Origin: Oasisia sp. SBJ-2009
Taxonomy: Eukaryota; Annelida; Polychaeta; Sabellida; Siboglinidae
Direction of reading: 5' to 3'
Length of the DNA: 64,000 bases
Assembly: GCA_964017155.1 (NCBI GenBank)
Contig: OZ024856.1
Coordinates: 13,911,625-13,975,624 of the forward strand
Made by a program: the position numbers and the translations under genes. Below, one piece after another: positions 1 to 35,752 of this stretch (position 1 is the first letter of the stretch; the number at the start of each line of letters is the position of its first letter). Under the pieces are notes generated by a model. The model was given only the letters and a program-made list of their open reading frames with translations, did no database searches and was not told the origin of the DNA.

Positions 1-560
1 CTTCGTTTCTCTGTCCCTCCCCTCCCTCCCTTCATTTCTCTGTCCCCTGTCCGTCCCTCCCTCCTTCCCTTCGTTTCTCTGACCCCTCCCCACCCCTCCC
101 TCTCCCCGTCCCTCCCATCTCCCCTTCGTTTCTCTGTCCCCTCCCTCCCTTCATTTCCCTCTCCCCCGTCCCTCCCTCCTTCCCTAGGTTTCTCTGTCCC
201 CTCCCCTCCCCGTCCCTCCCTTCATTTCTCTCATCCCGTCCGTCCATAGTTCCCTTCGTTTCTCTGTCCCCTCCCCTCCCTCCCTTCATTTTTCTGTCCC
301 TTCCCCATCCTCCCACCTTCCCTTCGTTTCTCTGTCCCCTCCCCTCCCTCCCTTCATTTTTCTGTTCTTTCCCCATCCTACCTCCTTCCTCTCGTTTCCC
401 TGTCCTCTCCCCTCCCATCCCTCCCTTAATTTTTCTCCCCCACGTCCCTCCCACATCCTCCCTCCTTCCCTTCGTTTCTCTGTCCCCTCTCCGTCCCTCC
501 CTTAATTTCTCTGTCCCTCCATCCCTCCCCCATTCTCCCTCCTTCCTTTCTTTTCTCAAT
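1..560. repeat. CT-rich degenerate satellite (GA-rich on minus strand)
   Basis: Irregular repeats of CCCTCC and TTCGTTTCTCTGTCCC-like blocks with a loose period of about 45-55 bp. Read on the minus strand it is GA-rich, with ACAGAGAAA and AAATGAAGG-type words, the same vocabulary as the large array at 2990-8280 but in opposite orientation. A 175-codon open frame on the minus strand is a by-product of the purine bias. It starts before the window edge. Confidence 0.85.
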
Positions 561-963
561 CCCGTCCCAATTCATCGAAATATATTTTCTGTTATATTCT
601 ATTTTCTATTATCAGTGATTTATTGGAAAACTTAGTATTTCTTGTATAATCCACATCGTGCTTTAATTCATGTGATTATTTTCCTAGCCAAAACAGAGAT
701 TATATTTCTGTTAATTGTTTCTCGTGATTTTTCACCCAAAATAATACGTATTATTGTGATAGAGTTTCTACAGAATATTCCTCTTAATCATCGGACTATA
801 TTGTGTTGAATTATGAGTGAATTATTACCAAATTGTATATGTTGTATATATATATATTTGTTTAAATTACGCTGTTTTATTTTCTCTGACTGCAATAGTA
901 TTTCCGTGACTTTGTCCTGTGTCTGTTTCGACAACCAACGCCAATGAACCGACCACTGTAAGA
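561..963. other. 3' flank / 3' UTR of the CILP-like gene
   Basis: AT-rich, no coding signal. It lies immediately downstream of the minus-strand stop codon at 964-966 and probably carries the 3' UTR. Confidence 0.5.
876..881 (-). promoter_or_regulatory. candidate poly(A) signal AATAAA of the CILP-like gene
   Basis: TTTATT on the plus strand reads AATAAA on the minus strand, about 85 nt after the stop codon. It is the first canonical hexamer downstream. AT-rich context makes chance occurrence possible. Confidence 0.4.
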
Positions 964-23938
<22,975 letters not shown>

Positions 23939-24005
23939 GTCACTTCGCTATGACTGAATGACTGTCACCAACCAAGAGTCATACTGGTTGTGGCGCACAC
24001 CCGGG

Positions 24006-24012
24006 CTTTATA
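24006..24012 (-). promoter_or_regulatory. TATA box of the CILP-like gene
   Basis: CTTTATA on the plus strand is TATAAAG on the minus strand in a GC-rich setting (GTGTGTATAAAGCCCGGG). Transcription would start near 23980, giving a 5' UTR of about 40 nt before the ATG at 23938. Position and context are good; there is no transcript evidence. Confidence 0.55.
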
Positions 24013-24351
24013 CACACACGGGTAGTAACGACAGCGGGGCGTGGCTGCGTGACACATGTCTATGACGCTTGCGAAATATGAATCTCCTTTGTCTAGCCGC
24101 CGCACCTTCTTCGCTATATTTATTTTTAAGTGATGAACATATATATAAAATTACATATATATTCATCATCTTAAAATAATTATCACAAACATATATACAT
24201 GATTGTCGGGTTGTCTCGTTTAATAAACTGTCGTCGTTTTAAATTGAAAATCTGCGTCGGAATTATATTAATATCGGGGAGGCCGATCCGGAGTTTCTGC
24301 GCTACACTCTCATTTCGTATCGCGTTTAGTCAGATATTGGAGGACAGGATA

Positions 24352-24355
24352 CACA

Positions 24356-24407
<52 letters not shown>

Positions 24408-24447
24408 CACACGCACGCACACACGCACGCACGCACGCACGCACACA
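24352..24447. repeat. (ACGC)n microsatellite
   Basis: About 20 tandem ACGC tetramers with a few ACAC interruptions. Similar shorter tracts lie at 27239-27270, 29764-29822 and 34040-34090. Confidence 0.95.
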
Positions 24448-24549
24448 CATTATTGTATACATGCGTTACTACGTGACTTAAATATTGTGTTTTTATGCAA
24501 CCTCCAAAGTGCAAAATGTATTTCCACTCTATGAATTGGACAATAAGGT

Positions 24550-24551
<2 letters not shown>

Positions 24552-24622
<71 letters not shown>
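24552..24622. repeat. (TA)n microsatellite
   Basis: Pure TA for about 70 bp. Confidence 0.97.
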
Positions 24623-24623
<1 letters not shown>

Positions 24624-25129
24624 CACATTGCAACTATTTGCAGGGATTTCAGTCACCATGCTCCTCCTACCGATGTTGTTAACAATTGACAATCTAACAA
24701 ATGTCCTCTGTCATAAAAACAATATGCTTGCCAAAAAAATATTGGTCATGATGCCCCAGCGAGCAACGTGAGTCAAGGGATCGTCATTTAGCGGTCTTGA
24801 TAACTGCTTTGTGAAACAAACGGGCATCACGAAATAAAAACAATTGCAACAGGTCATACTGACCTGTTCAACCTCTCTATGTTAAACATGTTGCGACATG
24901 TAAAAACAAGGAAGTTAAACCATACGCACACTGTGAAATAACACATTTATCATACGTTTCTTATAGTAAAAATACATGGAAGATCAGCAAGTCTCGTACA
25001 AATTATTAATACTTCGATTAATTGCTAAGTTGTCGGCTACCGTCATAATGCGAAGCTATGATGTGTTAACTTGAAACGTGCTATACAGCAAGCAGAAGTC
25101 AACTTTATGTTGATGATTGTACTGCAATA

Positions 25130-25283
<154 letters not shown>

Positions 25284-25441
25284 AATGTAAACACCAGTAT
25301 ACGTCGACTAGATATGCATAAAGAAACGCATTACGCACACCGCTTTTAAGCAGGCAAAAGAAACCGGTACGTTTAACATTTTGAACCCTGGCTTGTATTT
25401 AACAGTTAGAGCCATTTGTTCTTTGCTATTTCGAAACTTTA

Positions 25442-25442
<1 letters not shown>

Positions 25443-25496
<54 letters not shown>

Positions 25497-25504
25497 TAAT
25501 TTTT

Positions 25505-25555
<51 letters not shown>

Positions 25556-25560
25556 TATAA
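25443..25560. repeat. double (TA)n tract
   Basis: Two TA blocks separated by AATTTTTTATT. Each arm can fold on itself or on the other. Confidence 0.95.
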
Positions 25561-25837
25561 TGAATATAGGTGGGTGGTATTCAAAGCTGACTCGTACTAC
25601 ATAAAGAATGATGCATTGTGTTTGCTGTACATCGTGCATACCCGCGATGTCGCAACTATTTCCTATTTCCAGCTGCTGCTTGAGTGTGTAACGCCTCGTG
25701 CTTGCCACATCCTGTTTTAGGCGCAACTTGTCACGAACCTGCCTTTCCCTAAACACAACAACAGTAACTGTTGTGTGACTCACAGGAACAACCAAGCCCT
25801 CTACTGTTTCCTATTCAATCAGTAAACAGTTGTGCAT

Positions 25838-25979
25838 GCATCACGATGTCACAGTATACGCTAACCATTCCGTACGGTGTGACGTGTAGGTTGTCATTAC
25901 AGGTTCTAATTAATGCATCACGATGTCACAGTATACGCCGACGGTTCCGTTCAGTGTGACGTGTAAGTTGTCATTGCAG
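25838..25979. repeat. 77-bp tandem duplication
   Basis: GCATCACGATGTCACAGTAT begins at 25838 and again at 25915. About 65 bp match with a few substitutions, including GTGTGACGTGTA and TTGTCATT. A diverged two-copy tandem. Confidence 0.85.
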
Positions 25980-27955
25980 TTGGTTTCGTCTCATTAAATG
26001 TTCACGGGTTGGTACTCGAATATGTAAACGATTTGTTTTATATAGGGGATATAAATGTTCATGGTAACAACCCGACAGAACATCATTTGTAGTTGTTTTG
26101 ACAGAATAGTCCACTTTTCATGCTGTGAAAAATAATCATAAACGTGACGTTATTGTTGTCGAGGATCACTTACAGGACATGACAACCAATTCTAGCATAC
26201 GGTGTCCGAAACCGATACAATTAGGACCTGCCTATATACCAAGCAGTCGCCTTGGATGCCATTTTAATCATATTTCTCAAAATAAATAACACACCAGTTA
26301 CAGTGCATAGTATTATAATTCGAATCTCCCAAGTAACATAATTGATTATTTTAGCATAATTTCATTTGATGAATGCGTAGTTTACTGCCACCAGCTACAA
26401 TTTGATCATCGGATTCCTAGAATTATAAATAGACGAAAATAAAGATTGTGACAAAAATGTGTTAAAAATGACACAGCTAATGTGTTCGAATTTATGGGGT
26501 TTTACACATTCAGCTATGCTGATCAACTTTCATGTGGAATCTGTTTTGCGTGAAGTGTTAACATGACGAGACATGTTTAGAAAATGTTTCCGACTAGACG
26601 TCTGGTTTTGGATTATGCTAACTGGAGCCGCGTTACGTTCGGTTTATTTGTATTGAATGGCTTCATTTATTTCGTATAATAGTCTTGTGTGTCTGCAGTG
26701 ATCTACATTACATGACGTTATCTTTTTCAGGATTCATGCTTAAATGCATTCGACTATCAATTGATAGTGTGTCTGTGTGATACCTGTCTGTAGCGTAAGA
26801 CGGAAGACAATAGCGCCCTTGTAACCGTGCCGAAGCCAGACACTGCTTTGTTCTTACACCCACGTACGAACCAGGCGTTACGATCGTCATTCTACAGTGA
26901 GCGTCATTACCCCCCCCCCCCACACCTTTCTCGTACGATGTGGGTGTGGGCATATTTGTTTCCTGCATGACTTTTGTGTAATGATGCACGTACGAATGAA
27001 CGCGCATTGGCGTGAGTACATAGAGTAGGGGAAGGTCTGGTAATATGAGCCACTTTTTACACATTGATATTCTGGAGCCGTGTGAATGTGTAGAACTCTG
27101 TGAAATTGTGACATGAAAGGCACCGTGATAGACTGTTGTTGTGTGCATTATTGCTTGCATAGGTTGTTTATATTTTAATGAGAATAAGGAATTTTTTACT
27201 CAAATGGCTCATATTCAAACAGGTGTTGATATTATGAGCACACGCACGCACGCACGCACGCACGCACGCATAGTACACAGAAACGTACACATACACCTGC
27301 GAGTGCACGCACGCCAAATATTACCAAACGAATTTATGAACAACCATAGCATATTTATTTAAAGCTTCAGTTACCATCTCATACAAACACAGACACGAAG
27401 AATTATAACCGTGTCAAATATAAACATAATGGTCAATTGGAAAGTGAAAACATAGCCTTAATTACACTATTAGGCTCTAGCTTGTCACTGTACTATAACT
27501 CGTGGATGAATATATATATATATGTGGCTCATATCGTCCACAAGGCATATCACTTCCCTTTTTGCATCAGGCGGGAAATTTACTCGATATGACTGCATTG
27601 TCACCTAATACGCAGATCGACACATTAACTGTCTGGTCTTAAAACATAATTTGCGTTGATATAGACTACACATATATGATTTATATGCATTAATTCAACA
27701 TGCGGAATTCATAAGAAATGTAATGAGCTGTTATTCACGTAAATATTTTGTTGCCTTACCATTAATAATGTAGGCGGGCTGCTCCGCTAACTTCCTTAAC
27801 TCTACAAATAAGCATTAGATGATAACGCTTGTTGTACCATTTCTGAGTTTGAGAGGTGGCTCATATTTTCTGGTGGCTTATAATACCACACCTTCCTTTA
27901 CACGAGATCGATCGTTTGCACATGTGTGTGTGTATGTGTGTACATATGTGGAAGC
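25980..27955. other. intergenic, no gene seen
   Basis: AT-rich with a short C10 run near 26910 and one ACGC tract (27239-27270). No coding homology on either strand. Confidence 0.4.
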
Positions 27956-28438
27956 GCGCTGTCGCGCTTACATTTTTCCGATCGTTAAAAACGTTCCGAT
28001 TGACGTTTCTGCGCATGCGCAATAAATGTAAAATCATCAATGTGCAACGAAACAACAAAGCATTTTCGATATAAATGCCACGAGCTGTTCGGTAACTCTC
28101 ATGTGATGATTACTGTGAAGCGTTTCTTAAAATGTCGTTCAATGCAATAAAATATTACGGTTTTTATAAATCACAGTCACGGATTATGACGCACAATTAA
28201 CAGTGACGTCATTTACGCTTCCTATCTAAATATGCCTCAAAGCTTGTTTGCCTCGTGTTAATTTGCGACAAATAATTTTGCTGAGAGGTTATATACACCC
28301 TGACGAACAACCCGTAGTATTTATACCATACAAGCTTCGTCATTTCGCTGCACATTGATGATTTTACAAATATCGCGCATGCGCAGAAACGTCAATCGGA
28401 ACGTTTATAACGCCGGAAAAATGTAAGCGCTACAGCGC
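27956..28438. mobile_element. foldback MITE, copy 1
   Basis: Terminal inverted repeats of about 100 bp. The left end is GCGCTGTCGCGCTTAC followed by ATTTTTCCG, and the right end reads GCGCTGTAGCGCTTAC on the other strand. Homology extends through CGTTCCGATTGACGTTTC, TGCGCATGCGC and AAAATCATCAATGTGC. No coding capacity. The centre (GATGATTACTGTGAAG, TGCCTCAAA..CTTGTTTGCC) matches copy 2 at 62850. No clear target-site duplication, so probably an old insertion. Confidence 0.85.
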
Positions 28439-29781
28439 ACCCGCGTTTATAGGTGCGTGTGTGATTGCATGCTTGTTTTGTTCGAGCGCATGCACTTGAA
28501 CGTATATGTACGAGCGATTGTGTGATTATATATGCATATGTATGCGTTTATTGCACTAATGCTTGTTAGTGCGTGTTCACGGAGGGATGCGAATTCGTAT
28601 GACTGCGTTTAGCTTTACGTGCACAGCTAGCTGAATGGCATGTACAACCACGTGGTTGTTGTAAGCGTCACCAGTCGTCTGTATGACTCTCCATAATGGT
28701 CGCCGCGTGAGCGCACTAATCGTGATTTTTGAGCAAGTCGAACAATGCAACCTGTTTGGGTGATTCGCTCGGCACTCTGTAGGTTATCTCAATACAACGG
28801 TCAAGCGGTGGTCAGTTAATCTATAGCGGGTAGTCGGAAAGACACGTTGCTCAAATAACCATTGATATGGTGATATGGCATTCGGCTATTTGCATGAACA
28901 CAACAGTTACTGCCAAGCGAGGACTTACATCGAATGTTTTATTCCCACAATAGATAAACCAAAACACTGGTCGTGCATGCTTGGAATCGATTTACTAATT
29001 AAGTACCTGTTATTTATATAAATGGTGATACTATAACTCGTTAAAACACTTGTTTTGTTGAAAAAAATTACAAATTTACAAGACAAATACATTTTTCGGC
29101 ATAGGAATACCTTATGTGTTTATTGGGCCTTTTATAGCGATGTCATATATCTGAATAATGCAGCGCCCACTATGAAATCGACTCCACATATTCAAAGGCA
29201 TCGTAAACAGTTAACGTTTTGTTGTAACAAAATCAGAGACAGAATATTATGGCGTTCAGAATGAGACGCAAGTCATCCAGAGCAAGACACTCATGCAAAC
29301 ATAATATAAGCTATTACAAGAAGTTTATTTTAATATTGGCAACACCAGTACAGCAGTTTATAGCATAAATAATTGCACATCTACGTGGTACATGATATGA
29401 CTTTACAATAGTTGTCTATTTTTGTTTGTTTGTTTGAGAAACCAATAAATGAGCTGGCTTATTCATATGCAGTTTCCAATAGACATGTTGAGTAAAATAT
29501 GGAACCAAGCACATCATAACCAATGCCATAGCAGAATCTTCCACTTTGAGACCACATTCTTAGTTATCTACTGACATGAAAATGTTGGTTTTACTTGTAA
29601 ATGGTTAGGTTGGATTAACTACAAAAAGTTGCATTTTCTTTACATTTAAGTAACTTTGCCTGTTCCTCCAAGAAGGTATAACTTGGTTGTCACCACGTCA
29701 GAAACTAAGCAACCAAGTCATTAGTTCAATAGTATGTGTAAGCCGGCACTACCAACATACATGCACGCACGCTCGCTTACT

Positions 29782-29817
<36 letters not shown>

Positions 29818-30000
29818 CACACGAACTTATCAGTTGACTGTATAGACACTAGATAGACAGACTGGAACAACTGCAGAATAGAAGCACATCAATACAAAAG
29901 GGTTGATCAATCTCAGTCAATAAACATTCTGGTTGTCAACAAACCTTAGTCCATGTCTTCTAGATTAACTAAAGGGTCTAGGTCTATGGGCTCTGATCAA
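28439..30000. other. intergenic, no gene seen
   Basis: AT-rich. The only structure recognised is an ACGC tract at 29764-29822. Confidence 0.4.
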
Positions 30001-30591
30001 TAAGGTAGGGTGGGGTAAGGCGCCTATACGAGGCGATACGCCCACCCGTCCTATCTACATAACAACGGCTTAGATCGGCACTAAGGTTTTTGTATATACG
30101 TGCTACCACATAGCGGATGAAAAGAAACATAAAAAGAAGCCAGATTTTACAATCATGGGTAGAAAATATGACTTAGTTGATTTGTAAGTAAAAATAGTAA
30201 GACATGTCATTTCCTATATCATTGCATGCCTACGTCAGAGGTAAACAAGCGGATACACTACACGCAACACACCCACCCACCCACATAAGCACATCCCACC
30301 CACCACATACCATTCACACTTGCTCACATACTTGTAGGTATTTTGGAAAGGCATCTTTTCCCACCCAGATGGGCGTCTTGCCCCACCCATGGGGCAAGTC
30401 GCCATTTTCATAGCTATTTTTAAAAAGTAGAATTTTAAATTATGTTTTGTATCTTTGTGTAAATTACTTTTACACAATGTAGGATATATATTTGAGATTG
30501 CCGGCAACTTAAAATATATTCGATTAGATCATTATTAAAACAAATGCAGCGGTTCCTGCTTATGGTGGGCGCCATACCCCACCCTACCTTA
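30001..30591. mobile_element. 591-bp non-autonomous DNA element with 24-bp terminal inverted repeats
   Basis: Left end TAAGGTAGGGTGGGGTAAGG CGCC (30001-30024). The reverse complement of the right end (30568-30591) differs at one position. No coding capacity. Internally, a hairpin at about 30368-30402 pairs GGCGTCTTGCCCC with GGGGCAAGTCGCC. The flanks permit a TA or TWA duplication, so a mariner- or Harbinger-derived MITE is likely. The family is not recognised. Confidence 0.8.
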
Positions 30592-30682
30592 AGTGACATC
30601 AGCACAACTGGTAGTGACACAACTGGTAGTGACATAACTGGTAGTGAAACAACTGGTAGTAACATAACCTGTAGTGACATAA
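30592..30682. repeat. 15-bp minisatellite
   Basis: About six copies of ACAACTGGTAGTGAC with small changes, starting at the outer edge of the 591-bp element. Confidence 0.85.
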
Positions 30683-31300
30683 ATAAAATGGATCAGTTTA
30701 ATTTAAACAAATACCTCAAGTGATACTGGTTTGTCATTATAAAACTGCACCTATAATGGCTGTGGTTTACTTGATCGACTCACACAAGCCATTCATATCC
30801 TAAAGGTATACTTTTGATTCACTCGACTGGCAACAAATTCCTTTGGCTAAAGGTCTGATATGGACTGACATGCCAGGGGGCTATGGTTGATAGACAATGT
30901 TATAAAGGTACAGTTTAAATGACAGCAGGATTTGGCAATTTTTGGACTAATCTAACACTTGAAGGAAGCATATTTCTAAAGAGACCGCGAAATAGTAGCT
31001 GCAGTTATAGAAAAACCTCTAGTCCCAATATTAGTATTTAATTTAGGAACAACAAGTATATCAGAACCAGGAGTGAGCACTGAATGCAAATACGATGCCT
31101 GCTTACATGAAAGTGCCTGGTAAGTAATAGTACATATCTCAAAGATGATTATATCTGACAGGAAGCCAATGCAGACTTTAGAAGTGGCATAGAATGGGTA
31201 AAATGTGAAGACCTAATCACAACTCTTGCTAAGAATCTGTGAACACGTTGCAATTTTGTGACATGTTTAAGGGCAATACTGCGGAACATGGAATTACAAT
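30683..31300. other. intergenic, no gene seen
   Basis: No coding or repeat structure recognised. Confidence 0.35.
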
Positions 31301-31304
31301 GGTC

Positions 31305-32205
31305 TAGTGACTCGTGCTGGTTCAATTGTAGAAACACCGCTAAACATTGCTACCTTCTTGGACACTAGTGCCAGGCAGCTTATTACCATACATCTACATA
31401 GAATTCGTGCAATAAGAGATTGCTTGACACAAAACGCTACTGAACTCTTGGTCCACGCCCTTGTTATATCGCGACTCGACTACGGAAACAGCCTCCTCTA
31501 CGGCCTACCGGACTTGTTATTAGACAAGTTGCAAAGAGCACTAAATGCACTCAGCTCGAGTTGTGGTGAAAGCTAGTCGTTACGACCACGTAACACCAAT
31601 TTTAGAGACTCTCCATTGGCTCCCCGTGCGATATCGCATTCAGTACAAGATCATACTAACAACGTACAAAGCCAGTCATCTACTTGCGCCCAGCTACCTC
31701 TCCGATTTGCTCGAGTTCTACCAGCCAATCAGAACATTGCGATCGTCATTCGAGTCCCTACTGGTTGTACACAGGGCACATCTCCGCCAGTTCGGTGATC
31801 GCGCGTTCTGCATCGCTGCTCCTCACCTATGGAACGATCTACCACGCAATATGCGAACATGTGATTCATTATACCAGTTCAAAAGACTTCTTAAAATGTA
31901 TTTATTCAAAAGAGCTTTTTACTCATGAACATTGACGGACGTTTTAAGGATTTACTTATATATTTATTATTCTGAGCTGCTTTTAGTACTTTTACATTCT
32001 TAATTATGTACTATTATTATTATAAGTATGTTTTTTAATTATTATAAATGTGTATTTTTATGATAATTTATTTCGATATTTGATGCCATGTTTTTATGAT
32101 TTTTAACTTTTAGTTTCTTTCTATGATTTGTTGTAACAGCGCCTTTGAACAAGGTAACTTGGATTTATGGCACTATATAAATGTTTTTATTATTATAGTA
32201 ATATG
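31305..32205 (+). mobile_element. 5'-truncated LINE (RT C-terminus, frameshifted) with 3' tail
   Basis: Coding remnant in two frames. The first part has HLHRIRAIRDCLTQNATELL, HALVISRLDYGNSLLYGLP and KLQRALNA; the frame then shifts near 31545-31560. The second part continues ARVVVKASRYDHVTPIL, LHWLPVRYRIQYKI, APSYLSDLLEFYQP and FGDRAFCIAAPHLWNDLP to a stop at 31926. The AT-rich 3' UTR ends GCGCCTTTGAACAAGG...CACTATATAAATG plus TTATTATTA, the common tail of CR1/L2-like LINEs in invertebrates. It has no catalytic region and is dead. Confidence 0.85.
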
Positions 32206-32589
32206 ACAACACGTGACATTCCCAATTAATTAATAATTGTATTCATGTGTGACATTGGATTAAACTGTTACTGAACACACAACCGTAGTTACAATCATTA
32301 TTTCATTCATATTAGCCGCAACGTTTCTTTATTTGTATAAAGAAGTTTGCATGCCTTTAAAGAATATGTTTTGCTTTCACCAAATTGTCATGTTACCTAA
32401 ATGTCCTATTACCAAAATGCCTGTTTACCAAAACGTCCATTGCTAAAGGTTCAAAACATCTGGCTACCATTAATATGTATGTGTTCGCAACCTTGACGTT
32501 GTATTCGATCTGACTCTCAACATGGAGTCCCAACTACATCAGTCATTTGTCGAACAGAGTGCTATACGGTTGAAAGTTCCGAAAACGTC

Positions 32590-33580
32590 GCCAATAGCAA
32601 ATATTGTCTTTGGTGTATAAAGTTAGTGTTGGAGGGGAAGTCTCGGAATCGTTCAGTGTCACAAATGGGGTCAAGCAAGGTTGTGTACTGGCCCCCACGC
32701 TCTTCTCCATCTTCCTATCAGCAATACTCGACGAGGCTTTCCGAGACATGGGGGATGGCATCTACATACAGTCCAGAGCGCTGACCTACTCAAGGTCGCA
32801 CACTTCAGAGCGAAGACCAAGACTACTCGGATACTGATGAGGGCTGCTATTCGCAGATGACAGTGCACTGGTTGCACTCTGCTGCAGAGATGCAGAAAAT
32901 AGTGGATGCTTTCTTCGATGCGACAAAAAAGTTCGGCCTGAAGATTAACATCAAGAAGACCGAGGTGCTGTACCAACCCAACTCTACGAACCCGAGAGGA
33001 GGATACCATAGTTGATGGAAACAAGCTGAACTCTCTTCTGGAATTAATCTACCTCGGAAGCACTATATAAAGTAATGGATGAATTGACGATGAAATACAG
33101 AGAAGGATGGCCAGGGCTAGTGCATCTTTCGGTCGACTACGCCAGAGACTCTGGAACAACCACCATGTGTCCATGCGGGTTAAAGGCAAGATATACCGTG
33201 CAATCGTGCTGTCCACCCTCCTATGCGGAGCCGAGGCCTGGACACTGTACATACGACAGGTGAAAAAGCTGCATGCCTTCATGATGCGACATCTGCGTTC
33301 GATCATGAGGATAATATGGATAGAAAAAGTGACAAACAAGGAAATACTCGAACGGACAGGGCTGCCATCTATGGTAGATCATCTGATCAGAAAGATCTCC
33401 GCTGGACTGGACACCTCATGAGGATGTCACCAGACAGGCTACCAAAGCACGTTCTCTACTGTCAACTGTATTCTGGTCACAGAAAGAGAGGGCACCCTCG
33501 TCTCCGGTTCAAGGATACCATCAAGAGAAACCTGAAGCTGAGAGACATAAAGATCGACAAACAATCAGGATCACCTTAAT
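32590..33580 (+). mobile_element. second LINE remnant: RT palm to C-terminus, many frameshifts
   Basis: Pieces in all three frames, in the right order. GVKQGCVLAPTLFSIFLSAI comes first; LLFADDSALVA carries the catalytic FADD; KKFGLKINIKKTEVLYQPN follows. Next come RRMARASASFGRLRQRLWNN, AIVLSTLLCGAEAWTLY, RHLRSIMRIIWIEKVTNKEI, and WTGHLMRMSPDRLPKHVLY with GHRKRGHPRLRFKDTIKRNL. At least four frameshifts. A different family from the LINEs at 1.8 and 31.3 kb. It is closed at its 3' side by a hairpin insertion. Confidence 0.85.
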
Positions 33581-33700
33581 GTTACCTGTGTGCATCGTGC
33601 ATTATCTTTAGGGGCCACATGCACCATATTGATCTTAATCCTGTTGATGTTTCCTTTGAATTTAGCTGGTAGCAATTACAGGTAACATTAAGGTGATCCT
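33567..33700. mobile_element. 134-bp hairpin element (23-bp perfect inverted repeats)
   Basis: AGGATCACCTTAATGTTACC TGT at 33567-33589 is exactly complementary to 33678-33700, with an 88-bp centre. It follows directly on the LINE coding remnant. No evident target-site duplication. Confidence 0.8.
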
Positions 33701-33837
33701 ACATTAACTGCATCTGTGAGTAGTTCAGTGTCGAGTAGTCTAGGATTAGGGATATGCTATACAATGATATGAAATGCTGGTAGTGTCACATTGTCTCCAA
33801 ACTATCCAAGCATGAAGGTTATCTTAGTTCTTAGGTG

Positions 33838-34010
33838 GTTTCCTCCAAGCAGCCCAAACTTGGGCTTACGCAGTTCTTCTCTAGAATTAGTGAGTCCACT
33901 ACAGGTTACACATTTACCCCCGGCCACCGGCTTCCGAAAGAGACAGCCAAATGTCCCCACGATTGACAGTCCGGCGCTCTACCGCGCGACCACCGCTCCC
34001 CACACAAAGT
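33838..34010 (-). mobile_element. probable tRNA-derived SINE (diverged)
   Basis: On the minus strand the head reads GGTGGTCGCGCGGTAGAGCG then CCGGACTGTCAATCGTGGGG, which resembles a tRNA D-arm and anticodon arm (GTC in the loop position). A weak B-box-like CTTTCGGAAGCC follows, then a non-tRNA body with AGCCCAAGTTTGGGCTGC hairpin. No full cloverleaf forms, so it is not a functional tRNA. Other origins are possible. Confidence 0.45.
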
Positions 34011-35752
34011 AACAAAGGCAGCATGAAGCTATGTTACACACACACGCATGCGCGCGCGCACGCACGCACGCACGCACGCACACACACACAGAGAAAGTCG
34101 TAGTCACTCCAACAATCCATGTAAAATTGGTTGGGATTTTCTCCGTTGGGGTTTTGTCCTACACTTGGTCGAGTTGGTACCTCCTATGCGTGCTCATGGT
34201 GTAGAAATCTAGGTCACTTCCGTCTGACGGTGGTGATTTCATTTGGCGCGTTTTTCCAGCTGGCCAAACATTTCCTTCATGTTTACGAACTTCACTATGT
34301 GTTAATCGAATGTGTTACATGCTCCACTATTCACTCTAATCACAACAAGGACTATCAACGAGAACCATACCCGGCATAATCAACATGTAACTATTTGTAG
34401 GCTCCCGCAGAAAACAAAACTAGCACTCTCGCTATCATTTACTCATAACCAATTTATTCATGACCGTAAATGAGTTGTAAGAAATACTGTTTATATATTT
34501 ATGACAACTTAAATGAATTTGAAACCCCCCTAGTAGTTGCCGTCTTAGGTAGTGATATCAGGTTAATGGGACACTGGAGTAAGTCCCTATACTTGCATAC
34601 TAATATGGTGTCTTTGCAGTGATACTGAAGGGGACAATCTTATTTATGTGCTCTAGTATATATATAGCTAAATTAGCTGTACACACCCCCTTGTGTGTGT
34701 GTGTGTGTGTGTGTGTGTCGACATAGGTATTGTGTGTGTGCGTGTGTGCGTCGACATAGGTATTGGTATGTGTATTTGCATCTAAAATATATAAAGAACC
34801 AAACTGAATTATGAAAATGCAAGGTTATTAAGATTAAACTGGCACCAGGCTATATTAAATTGTTTACCATGCCAACCCTTGTAACAAAAAACAGAGTGAT
34901 AAACATACTAACAAATCTGTGTTGAGTGTTTTGACTGCCGTATAATGAAAACATAAATAAAACCTTGTAAAATCAATTATAATAAATAGGAAGCTATGCA
35001 TCATAACAGCCGTGCAACTGTTGTGCAAAATACACCAGCTGACAGGCAGCAAAAGTCCTAAATCCCCAGCCAGTGTTAAATCTGTCCCGAAGTATGTTTT
35101 CCAGAAAGTGACTTATTGTATAACAAATGTACCATATGATTTAACGTGCATATATACATTATTATGATGCGTTATCTTGTTGCATGTAAGTAAATTATAT
35201 ATAATGGCTAGTTTGCTGTAAATAACAAGCCTGGTGTATGTTTGTAGCAGAGCTTTGTATTAAGTCGATAATTAAAAATCAAAATAATACAATATGTACA
35301 TAATAACTTAATAGCAAAGTTGAAAGGAACCAACCGCACGCAGGTGGCGGGATCCACCCTTAAATTGACAGTAGAGAGTTTTTTTATTTAAATAAGAAAT
35401 CCCTTTGAAGAAGGGAAAGCTACAATTAAAGCCCCCCAAATCCCTTCGTATGCATAGCTTAAGGTTGAAACCAAGAAATGTGAATTCTAAATATTTAACA
35501 GTGAGATAAATTACTCTTAGAATTATATTTTTGTATGCAAAACATATCGTACCACATATGTACATACGAATGGAATTAAGCCAATTAACAGTCGAAACAC
35601 AGCTCATCAAATACACCTTGAAACATGTAAATACAATGATATTATATTCTCTTTAAGTGAAACAGTACATGACAGTAATTATATATGGCCGCCATTGTCA
35701 AAACTAAACATTATGACGTAACATGTTTATTAGGATAATACAAAGTTAACCA
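34011..35752. other. intergenic with short microsatellites
   Basis: ACGC/AC tract at 34036-34090 and a GT tract at 34694-34718. The phrase GTCGACATAGGTATTG occurs twice (34717 and 34751). No coding homology. Confidence 0.5.

Noticed and set aside
32..559. 175-codon frame rich in Arg, Gly, Glu and Lys at the left edge
   Set aside because: Purine-rich satellite on the minus strand; no non-repeat sequence within it.
31305..33580. One continuous LINE
   Set aside because: The two RT remnants both cover the C-terminal region and belong to different families (LHWLPV-type versus GHLMRMSPDRLPK-type), so they are separate insertions.
33838..34010. Functional tRNA gene on the minus strand
   Set aside because: The D-arm-like part is good but the B box is degenerate and the acceptor stem does not close; SINE origin is likelier.
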